From Oscillibacter ruminantium GH1 (GTDB lineage Bacteria; Bacillota; Clostridia; Oscillospirales; Oscillospiraceae): a stretch of DNA of 64,000 bases. The stretch spans positions 62,001 through 126,000 of the forward strand of contig NZ_DF158897.1 in assembly GCF_000307265.1 (NCBI RefSeq). The letters are read 5' to 3'. This document shows, piece by piece, positions 57,893 through 64,000 of this stretch. A program made the position numbers and the translations under genes. Every line of letters begins with the position of its first letter. Positions within the stretch are counted from its first letter, which is position 1. The notes beneath the pieces were generated by a model. The model did no database searches and was not told the DNA's origin. It saw only the letters and a program-made list of their open reading frames with translations.

Positions 57893-58504
57893 TCAGGCTT
57901 CCACGTCGATGGGCGTGTAGTCGGGGTCCGCAGAGGGGGGCACATACAGCGCTCCGCCCACATATTTGATGAGGACATCCGGCTGCTGCGTTACGGTGAT
58001 CTGGATATCCCCGGGAGTAAATTTGAAATCTCCATGTTGATTTCGCCAATCAAAGTTCATTTTATCCATTTCATAGCGAATATTCAATTCACCCTTGTCC
58101 CAGGAAATATCGGGGCCTTGCGTGGGAATAAACCGAATGCCCACATTGGTCTTTAGATTTTTTGTCTGGGCATCGGCGGCAAATTTCGTAATCAATTCCT
58201 CTCCGATCTTCGCCTTCAGCAAGAGCTGCCCCTGCTGGGCATATGTGGCTGTCGCCTCATATGCGGCCTGTTTTCCGGCCTGCGCGCTATTTCTGATCTG
58301 CGTGGCCAAGGTCGGCATCACCGAGTTGCGGGCTTCAAACGTATCCAGATTCACGCGGATAGGCTTGCTCCGAATGCTCATGCCACCCTTGTCCCGGGTG
58401 ATTTCCATATCCACCGCGGATCGGCTGTACTCCAATTTCGCATCGGTAACCCGCATCTCAATCTCGATTGGTACTGATTTGATTTCAATCAATGGGTAGG
58501 TCAT
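57893..58504 (-). CDS. yviE: DUF6470 family flagellar-locus protein (YviE-like)
   Basis: The 203-residue soluble protein lies between flgL and fliW, exactly where Bacillus yviE is. The sequence (PLIEIKSVPIEIEMRVTDAKLEYSRS, then TPGDIQITVTQQPDVLIKYVGGALYVPP) matches that uncharacterised family. The ATG at 58504 follows AAGGAG by 8 nt, and 27 nt separate it from fliW. Its role in motility is unknown. Confidence 0.85.
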   Translation of the reverse strand: MTYPLIEIKSVPIEIEMRVTDAKLEYSRSAVDMEITRDKGGMSIRSKPIRVNLDTFEARNSVMPTLATQIRNSAQAGKQAAYEATATYAQQGQLLLKAKIGEELITKFAADAQTKNLKTNVGIRFIPTQGPDISWDKGELNIRYEMDKMNFDWRNQHGDFKFTPGDIQITVTQQPDVLIKYVGGALYVPPSADPDYTPIDVEA

Positions 58505-58596
58505 TGCTTTCACTCCTTCTCGTGCTCAAAAAAGCCATCTTTAAAAGCTCTCTCACCTTTTAAAAACGCATTTATGCGCCCTATAATGAATTGCAA

Positions 58597-59646
58597 TTAA
58601 TTCATATAGTCGATCAGTGACTGAGACAAAATGCTGTTTCCCACCTTCAGCGCCGCGTTATAGCAATACTGCGCCCAAGAAAAGTCCGTGATGGCGGAAC
58701 CCAGATCCGCCTGCTCAATCCCAAGAATCTGTTTGTTGAGATTGTCGGCCATCTCGGTGAGACGCGTCTCGCTGGTGGTCAGGTAAGAGGTTCGTCCGTC
58801 CAGTGCCGTCCACTGGTTCGTAACTTCACTGATGCCGTCCGTCAGCTTTTTCGTCAGCCGGGTGGCGTCCTCCTTGTCCTGATCCGAAGCCCAAGCGCCG
58901 GTGTCCGAATCGCACCGCTTAAAGATATCAGACAGCTCCAGCATGATGGACCCCATGTTTTTGGGGTCCCCGTCCTTGTCCTCGCCGTAGCCAATGAAAC
59001 TGATGCCGGTCAGCGCACCGTTGAACGCGCTGGAGGAAATCAGCTCCCCGTCTACCTCTGTCAAACCGCTGCCCACGTCCACATAGCTGGTTTCCTGCGT
59101 CATGGCCTTCAGTTTTGCGTAATCCTCGGTTCCCTCCGCAGCGTTTACATTTACGCCGCGATAGGTGATGTATCGGCTTCCGTCGTCCGCGGTTGCCAGC
59201 TGGAACGGCGCCTCGCCCAGCGAGTCCTTTCCGCCAAAGATGAACGCCGAACCGTACTGCGAGTTCATAATCTGCACAATGGACTCCGCCGAGCTTTCCA
59301 GCACTCCGCCCAAGGGCTGGCGGCCGGAGGCGTTGGCATCGTTCAGTCCGGCCAGCGCCGAGATTTTCGCCTGCCCGTCCGCCAGATCACCCTTCACACT
59401 GCTCAGCGCGTCGCAGGCGGTGGCAAATTTTTTATTCAGTGCCTTTGTGCTGTCCAGCTGTGCATGGGTACGGGAAAAGGAACGCCGGAGCTTGAACGCC
59501 TGCGTCGCCGCTGCGGGGTCCTCCGCATAGCTGGAATAATTGCTCTGGGTCAAAACCTTGTTGCGTGCGGCATTCAGTGTGTTGGTTGCCCGCATCAGGC
59601 TGGACTTGTAGCCGCGCATAGTCCCGTTTGTGGTGACTCGAATCAT
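58597..59646 (-). CDS. flgL: Flagellar hook-filament junction protein FlgL
   Basis: The 349-residue HAP3 joins hook and filament. It has the flagellin-like start MIRVTTNGTMRGYKSSLMRATNTLNAARNKVLTQSNYSSYAEDPAAATQAFKLRRS and a C-terminal coiled coil ending YCYNAALKVGNSILSQSLIDYMN. It starts 12 nt after flgK. Confidence 0.95.
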   Translation of the reverse strand: MIRVTTNGTMRGYKSSLMRATNTLNAARNKVLTQSNYSSYAEDPAAATQAFKLRRSFSRTHAQLDSTKALNKKFATACDALSSVKGDLADGQAKISALAGLNDANASGRQPLGGVLESSAESIVQIMNSQYGSAFIFGGKDSLGEAPFQLATADDGSRYITYRGVNVNAAEGTEDYAKLKAMTQETSYVDVGSGLTEVDGELISSSAFNGALTGISFIGYGEDKDGDPKNMGSIMLELSDIFKRCDSDTGAWASDQDKEDATRLTKKLTDGISEVTNQWTALDGRTSYLTTSETRLTEMADNLNKQILGIEQADLGSAITDFSWAQYCYNAALKVGNSILSQSLIDYMN

Positions 59647-59658
59647 GGGTATCCCTCC

Positions 59659-61551
59659 TTATCTGCCGGTCACGCCGGTGCCGTTGATGAGCTTATCCAG
59701 CGTCTCATCCAGCGTCGTCATCAGGCGGCAGGCCGCGCTGTACGACTTCTGGAACTGCATCAAATTCATGGCCTCGTCGTTCAAATCCACGCCGGCAACG
59801 CTCTCCCGGCTGACATTCAGCTGCGTGGACGAGACGGAATAGTTGTTCAGCATCGTTGTGGTGCTTTTCACGTCCGCCGCCAGAGTTTCTTCCACGTTGG
59901 TGAACATCTCCTCAAAGCTGCCGTAGAAAAACCGATCTCCCTGCGCCGCGCTGCCGACCACGTCGGTAGGCTTGTACTCCTGCTTTCCGTCAAACTCGGC
60001 GATGATGTGGAGGATGTTCCGGTTGTCGCTGCTGCCTACGACATTTTTGCCGTCCAACGCCTGAAAAGAGTTCTGAAGAAGCGACGCATTGGCGGACCAG
60101 CTGGAAGAGATGGAGATGTTGGCTGCGGTGATTCCTGTGGTATCGTCGCCCTTGGTGCTGTTGCTGAACAGCACACCGCCAAGCGCCTTGCCGTCCGTCT
60201 CCAGCTGTGTTTTCTGAGCGTCTGTCAGCGTATCCTTGAAGGAGAGGGGGCCTTTCACGGTCGTTCCGTCAGCCTGCGGGATATCGAATTTAATCTCCAC
60301 GCCGTCCTTATCCACGTAATTTCCCGAGCTGTTATACATATAGCCGGTGTTTGCCGCGTTCAGCACGGATGCAAACTTTTGTGCCAGGGAATCCAGCGCG
60401 TTTTGATAGTAGGGGATGCCCCGTTTGGTGGATGCGTCCGGATCTGCGGCCAGCATACCTGCGTTGGTATACTCGCCCGACTCGGTCAAAAGCTCCCGAC
60501 TGGATTGCAGCGAGCCGTACAGCTCCGTGTCTCCGAACTGGTAGGGCTGAGAACCCGTCAATTCGACACCACTTTTGTCCGAAAGCGCGGAAATAGTCAC
60601 CGCATAGGGCAGCTTTGCCGCATCCGCAGCATCGTCGGTAGTCGTGCCATCGTTTTTCAGGTAACGGGGATTTGCAGCGCTGTTAACCGCAGTAGAGTCG
60701 AATGCGGGATTCTTTTGCAGACCGTCTCCCATGGTCAGTTTTCCTGCGTAGTTCCCGTCCACCAGCGTAATCGGGTTATCACCGGAGGTCTTGATAACCA
60801 GCTTGTCCACGGTCTTTCCCGCGCCCACGCTGACCGGCGAATAGGTCACATCGATCTTCATGTACTGGGAGAGGCTGTCAATCAGCAGGTTTCGCTGATC
60901 CCGCAGCTCCAGAGCAGAATCCCCGTAAATTTCACTTTTTAAGATATTCTCATTCAGATTCTGGATGCCCTTGAGAATGTCGTTGACGGCGGAAACATCG
61001 GTTTTAAGGCTGCTCTCCTGATTTTTCTTCACCTCGCTGATCCGGTCGGCGTAGTTGTTCAGCAGCTTTGCAAGAGAGTCGGCGGAGCTGCGCACCAGCG
61101 TCAAAAACTCATCCTCCGTTGCCTGATCGCCGGTCAGCTTCGCCAGCTGATCCCGCAGGTCCTGAAACTGGGCCGCCAGAATGCCCTCGCCCTTTTCACC
61201 ATCATCTCCAGTTCCAACCTCGTCCAGAATGCCGCTCAACTGCTCAAGGCCGGCCAGTTTGGTATCCATGGCACCCACGTTGGAGTTTTCAGTGCGGTAG
61301 CGGATATCCAAATAGGGGTCCCGGAACTGGGACATCCCTGTGACGAGCACACCGGAGCCGCTGACTCCGCCGTTTGCGGAGGCATAATGGTTCGTCGCGC
61401 CCACGCGCAGGCTGACCTGATCAACAGTCTGCCGGCAATAGCCTGTGGTATTGATGTTGGAAATATTGTGCCCCGTGACCTCCAGCGACTTTTGTGCCGC
61501 GTAGATTCCCAGTCGGGCAGTGGTAAACGCTCCAAACGTCGTAATATTCAT
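59659..61551 (-). CDS. flgK: Flagellar hook-associated protein 1 (FlgK)
   Basis: The 630-residue HAP1 shows the rod/hook N-terminal motif (AAQKSLEVTGHNISNINTTGYCRQ) and a C-terminal VDLNDEAMNLMQFQKSYSAACRLMTTLDETLDKLI. The middle domain is variable. It lies between flgN and flgL; GGGAGG precedes the ATG. Confidence 0.96.
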   Translation of the reverse strand: MNITTFGAFTTARLGIYAAQKSLEVTGHNISNINTTGYCRQTVDQVSLRVGATNHYASANGGVSGSGVLVTGMSQFRDPYLDIRYRTENSNVGAMDTKLAGLEQLSGILDEVGTGDDGEKGEGILAAQFQDLRDQLAKLTGDQATEDEFLTLVRSSADSLAKLLNNYADRISEVKKNQESSLKTDVSAVNDILKGIQNLNENILKSEIYGDSALELRDQRNLLIDSLSQYMKIDVTYSPVSVGAGKTVDKLVIKTSGDNPITLVDGNYAGKLTMGDGLQKNPAFDSTAVNSAANPRYLKNDGTTTDDAADAAKLPYAVTISALSDKSGVELTGSQPYQFGDTELYGSLQSSRELLTESGEYTNAGMLAADPDASTKRGIPYYQNALDSLAQKFASVLNAANTGYMYNSSGNYVDKDGVEIKFDIPQADGTTVKGPLSFKDTLTDAQKTQLETDGKALGGVLFSNSTKGDDTTGITAANISISSSWSANASLLQNSFQALDGKNVVGSSDNRNILHIIAEFDGKQEYKPTDVVGSAAQGDRFFYGSFEEMFTNVEETLAADVKSTTTMLNNYSVSSTQLNVSRESVAGVDLNDEAMNLMQFQKSYSAACRLMTTLDETLDKLINGTGVTGR

Positions 61552-61582
61552 AAATTCCTCCCTGCCTTAGAAGTGTGGGCCG

Positions 61583-62059
61583 TCAGGCTCTGAAATCCGT
61601 CCTCAGACGGGGTGGGAGCTGCGGGGCCGTTTCCTGATATCCCGGCTGCATATCGCCATCGGAAGACTCCATATGCAGTACCTTTTCAATTTGATGCAGA
61701 TTGCACTCCAGCGTGTCCTGAGCCACCTCAAAGGCGCTGCGAAACAGCGCGTACTGCCGGCAAAGCTGCTCCACCGTCTTGCGCGTCTCCTCCCGGTCCT
61801 CCGGGGGCGCGTGGTCCAGCAAGTCCCGCAGGGGAACACCTTCCAGACCCAGCAGCAGCAGCATTGCGTCCCGCTTTTGATCGCAGGACCGCAGGGTCAT
61901 CGACAGCGCCTGCTCTCGTTTCATGCACTCGTTCAATCCATCCAGATCGTCCATGCGGACGAACTTTGCCTTTTCCTGCTCCACGGTCGTAATTTCGCCC
62001 AACGTGACGCCCAAATCCCGCAAAAATGCGAGATATTCCTTAAAATCCACTTCATTCAT
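61583..62059 (-). CDS. flgN: Flagellar export chaperone FlgN
   Basis: The 158-residue helical protein is a FlgN-type chaperone for FlgK and FlgL (NEVDFKEYLAFLRDLGVTLGEITTVEQEKAKFVRMDDLDGLNECMKREQAL). Sequence similarity to other FlgN is weak, so position between flgM and flgK carries much of the call. The ATG at 62059 has GGGAGG and lies 4 nt after flgM; a longer frame overlaps flgM. Confidence 0.88.
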   Translation of the reverse strand: MNEVDFKEYLAFLRDLGVTLGEITTVEQEKAKFVRMDDLDGLNECMKREQALSMTLRSCDQKRDAMLLLLGLEGVPLRDLLDHAPPEDREETRKTVEQLCRQYALFRSAFEVAQDTLECNLHQIEKVLHMESSDGDMQPGYQETAPQLPPRLRTDFRA

Positions 62060-62063
62060 GGGC

Positions 62064-62375
62064 TTAACCTCCCAGCAGCATTGCGGAGGCAATTGACGAA
62101 GCATCCAGCCGATATGCGCCGCTGGCAACCTGTTCGTGCAGCTGCTGGATGTCTCCGGTGGTGGTGGCTGTGCGAACCTCCTGCACCAGACGGGCGGCCA
62201 GTTCCTTCTGGAACCGGGATTCGCCGGAGGATGCACCGGAGATATTCACCTGATCGAACGCGCCGCCGGACTCCTGATTCTTTCCAACACCGCGAGCGGT
62301 CTGAAAATTCTGCGCGCCGGACAGGGACTGTGCGTAGGCCGCCGCTCCGGCGGCCTCAGTTGTAATTCTCATCAT
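62064..62375 (-). CDS. flgM: Anti-sigma factor FlgM
   Basis: FlgM holds the flagellar sigma factor until the hook is complete, then is exported. The 103-residue protein has VNISGASSGESRFQKELAARLVQEVRTA near 55-82 and the C-terminal LDASSIASAMLL helix. AAGGAGG precedes the ATG at 62375; the next codon is also ATG. It heads the operon. No clear SigD-type (TAAA-N15-GCCGATAA) promoter was found upstream. Confidence 0.88.
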   Translation of the reverse strand: MMRITTEAAGAAAYAQSLSGAQNFQTARGVGKNQESGGAFDQVNISGASSGESRFQKELAARLVQEVRTATTTGDIQQLHEQVASGAYRLDASSIASAMLLGG

Positions 62376-62683
62376 TTTTCGCCTCCTTCGTTTAGTAAGA
62401 TGTTTAGATTGCTTTTTGGCTGAAGTAGCTTTTCGGTTACTTTTTTCATATTTTTGTTCCTTTATCGAGGCATTCCGCCCTTTTGGCGGCATAATAACTT
62501 TCATCTACCTTTTATTTCGGCATCTCACAAAAAAACATAAGATGAAAACTGCAAAAAAACATTGATTTTATCCATTTATTTACCAACCGCCCTTCTTCTC
62601 CGGCATAAAAGGAAGAGCCTCCGGCATAGCCGGAGGCTCTTCCTTCCTGATTCGTATCAAATGCGGATTCCTCTGCTCTTGGC
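62376..62683. other. Leader region of the flagellar operon and cheB terminator (308 bp)
   Basis: Upstream of flgM the minus strand has a CCGCC/GGCGG hairpin near 62495-62509 and AT-rich DNA, then the cheB terminator. A sigma-A-like pair (TTGTGA/TAGATG, 17 nt apart) exists near 62505-62540 but is weak. No gene. Confidence 0.45.
62607..62646 (-). terminator. Terminator of the cheR-cheB unit
   Basis: GGAAGAGCCTCCGGC (62611-62625) pairs perfectly over 15 bp with GCCGGAGGCTCTTCC (62629-62643). On the minus strand TTTT follows. Confidence 0.88.
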
Positions 62684-63736
62684 TCACAGGCTCTTCAAAT
62701 ACCGCAGCAGCACGCCGGCGATATTTTCGCAGGACGCCTGAATCTGCACTGCGCCGATATCAAAGGCCACCATGGGCATTCCGTATACCACCGAAGACTC
62801 CTTATCCTGCCCGATGGTATAAGCCCCGGCCTTGCGCATGGCCAAAAGCCCGTCAGATCCGTCGTGGCCCATGCCGGTCATAATAACACCCGCCATTTTG
62901 CCCTTCACGCTGTCCGCCATGGACTGAAACAGTACATCTACCGACGGACGGTGGCCGCTGACCTTATCCCCCGGCTTGCAGGACACCCGATACCGGTTTC
63001 CAATCCGCACCACGCGGCACTGGAAATCGGCGGGAGCCACCAGCGCAAGGCCGCGGTGCAGCTCGTCGCCGTCCACCGCCTCCCGCACCTCCATGGCGCA
63101 CAGGCGGTCCAGCCGCTCGGCATACATCTTGGTAAACCCGACGGGCATGTGCTGCACGATTACCATAGGCGGAATGTCCGCCGGAAGGCGCTTCATCACC
63201 TCCAGCGTGGCCTCTGTCCCGCCGGTGGAAGCACCCAGCCCGATCACTGCCTGATCCAGCGTCAGCTTCGGTCCCAGCAGAGGAACGGCTCCCGGCGTTA
63301 CCACGGTCTGCGCCGCCCGGGCCGGCGCGCTGGGCCGGACCTTGGCATAGGCGGCCACCACGATCTTCTGGCTGAGGGTGGTGATAAACTCATCCTTGCT
63401 CTGGCTTCCGTCGGGCTTGCGGACAAAATCCACCGCTCCGGCGCCCAGTGCATCGAACACCCGCAGATTCAGCGACGACACCAAAATCACCGGGACCTGA
63501 TACACCGGCAGCATCTTTTTTAAAAGATCAATTCCGCTCATATCCGGCATTTCCACATCCAGCGTCATCACATCCGGACGAAGCTCCTGTACCTTGCGTT
63601 GGGCGTCCGCCGCATTAATGGCATAACCCACCACCTCAATTCTCGTCCTTGCGGACAGGCCGCTGATAATGTAACTCCGCGCAACGGCGGAATCGTCCAC
63701 CACCAGCACACGGATTACTCTTCCAGTCAATGCCAT
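62684..63736 (-). CDS. cheB: Chemotaxis protein-glutamate methylesterase CheB
   Basis: The 350-residue protein has a receiver domain (VVDDSAVAR, phospho-acceptor D60) and a CheB methylesterase domain with catalytic S170 (GASTGGTEA), H196 (VQHMPVGF) and D292 (MGHDGSDG). It demethylates and deamidates receptors for adaptation. The ATG at 63736 follows GGAGGAG. Confidence 0.97.
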   Translation of the reverse strand: MALTGRVIRVLVVDDSAVARSYIISGLSARTRIEVVGYAINAADAQRKVQELRPDVMTLDVEMPDMSGIDLLKKMLPVYQVPVILVSSLNLRVFDALGAGAVDFVRKPDGSQSKDEFITTLSQKIVVAAYAKVRPSAPARAAQTVVTPGAVPLLGPKLTLDQAVIGLGASTGGTEATLEVMKRLPADIPPMVIVQHMPVGFTKMYAERLDRLCAMEVREAVDGDELHRGLALVAPADFQCRVVRIGNRYRVSCKPGDKVSGHRPSVDVLFQSMADSVKGKMAGVIMTGMGHDGSDGLLAMRKAGAYTIGQDKESSVVYGMPMVAFDIGAVQIQASCENIAGVLLRYLKSL

Positions 63737-63791
63737 GTCTTTTTCTCCTCCCCGCAGCAAACGGCGCTGTGCGCAGGACCGTTTGCAGTTC

Positions 63792-64000
63792 CTAACGCTT
63801 CTGGAAAGTTGCGGGTGCCAAATAACGATATCCGGGGTTGCGCCCCATCGTCTCTGAATGGCCGATTAAAAGATACCCGCCGGGTTCCGTCGCCTCGCAA
63901 AAGCGGGCGACCAGTTCGTCCTTTGTCTGCTGATTAAAATAGATCATCACGTTTCGGCAGAAAATCACATCAAATTTCAACCGAAAACGGATGGGGTCCA
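63792..64000 (-). CDS. cheR: Chemotaxis methyltransferase CheR, C-terminal part
   Basis: The frame enters from the right edge reading DPIRFRLKFDVIFCRNVMIYF, then TKDELVARFCEATEPGGYLLIGHSETM, both characteristic of CheR, and stops at 63792-63794. Only about 69 residues are present. CheR methylates chemoreceptors, working against CheB, which follows 55 nt later in the same direction. Confidence 0.93.
   Translation of the reverse strand, partial: DPIRFRLKFDVIFCRNVMIYFNQQTKDELVARFCEATEPGGYLLIGHSETMGRNPGYRYLAPATFQKR

Noticed and set aside
62376-62683. SigD-type promoter for flgM
   Set aside because: GCCGAAAT and CTCGATAA resemble the -10, but no TAAA lies 15 nt upstream of either, so the call was not made.
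1-64000. CRISPR array, insertion sequence or prophage
   Set aside because: No regularly spaced repeats, transposase or integrase motifs, or phage structural genes were seen on either strand; the S24 repressor alone is not enough.

Overview
The window reads as a chromosomal segment of a GC-rich, flagellated, endospore-forming Clostridia bacterium. Its gene content and order fit the gut Oscillospiraceae-type lineages (Oscillibacter, Intestinimonas and Flavonifractor relatives); that placement is inferred from content and synteny only. Support comes from sporulation genes (spmA/spmB, spoVB-like, yabP/yabQ), a Gram-positive yab cluster (flippase, MazG, HU, RqcP, YabP, YabQ, DivIC, S1 protein), a Bacillus-type late flagellar operon (flgM-flgN-flgK-flgL-yviE-fliW-csrA) and a thiolase typical of butyrate producers. 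Almost everything is housekeeping DNA. I see no prophage, insertion sequence, CRISPR array or conjugative element.

Layout. 1-2.7 kb: a zinc-ribbon protein cut by the left edge and a condensation-fold acyltransferase, divergent from an HSL-type esterase. 2.7-5.3 kb: SRP RNA, dnaX and ybaB. 5.3-10 kb: a DUF4127 lipoprotein, prfB and a MATE pump. 10-16.6 kb, minus strand: patatin, an M23 peptidase, the glycolytic set pgk-tpiA-gpmI, and trmL. 17-25.2 kb: a truncated GlmU-like acetyltransferase, prs, pth, mfd, lepB and a foldase-like lipoprotein. 25.4-29 kb: thiolase, then a MocR/PdxR regulator divergent from an ECF S component. 29-31.2 kb: a small accessory patch (membrane protein, 53-aa peptide, 85-aa protein, nucleotidyltransferase-fold protein) and tRNA-Gly. 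31.3-36.1 kb: DD-carboxypeptidase, pgi, a P-loop protein and an SLH-domain protein. 36.3-44.97 kb: recJ, rel, dtd, an MBL hydrolase, hemZ, a nucleoside kinase and a zinc-ribbon protein. 45.2-50.2 kb: the yab cluster. 50.4-53.6 kb, minus: HAD phosphatase, Asp/Glu-racemase-fold protein, YitT protein and a three-gene sigma-region-4 cassette. 53.6-57 kb: tRNA-Thr, tRNA-Tyr, an S24 repressor, spmAB and an AbrB-type regulator. 57.2-64 kb, minus: the flagellar operon, cheB and cheR (cut by the right edge).

How the genes work together. Protein synthesis and quality control recur (prfB, pth, dtd, trmL, rqcP, SRP RNA, three tRNAs), as do DNA maintenance (dnaX, recJ, mfd, ybaB, HU) and envelope or spore building (GlmU-like, DacF-like, spoVB-like, M23, spmAB). 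recJ and rel overlap by 4 nt, and mfd and lepB overlap by 8 nt, so both pairs are probably translationally coupled. Flagellar late genes end in fliW-csrA, the usual flagellin-feedback pair.

Nothing here is a convincing wholly new system. The most interesting departures are a GlmU homologue with a degenerate, shortened nucleotidyltransferase half; a MocR regulator whose PLP-binding lysine position is glutamine; a sigma-region-4/coiled-coil/zinc-ribbon cassette; a cluster of very small uncharacterised genes; a 257-nt yabQ/divIC out-of-frame overlap; and a promoter-plus-terminator pair with no gene between.
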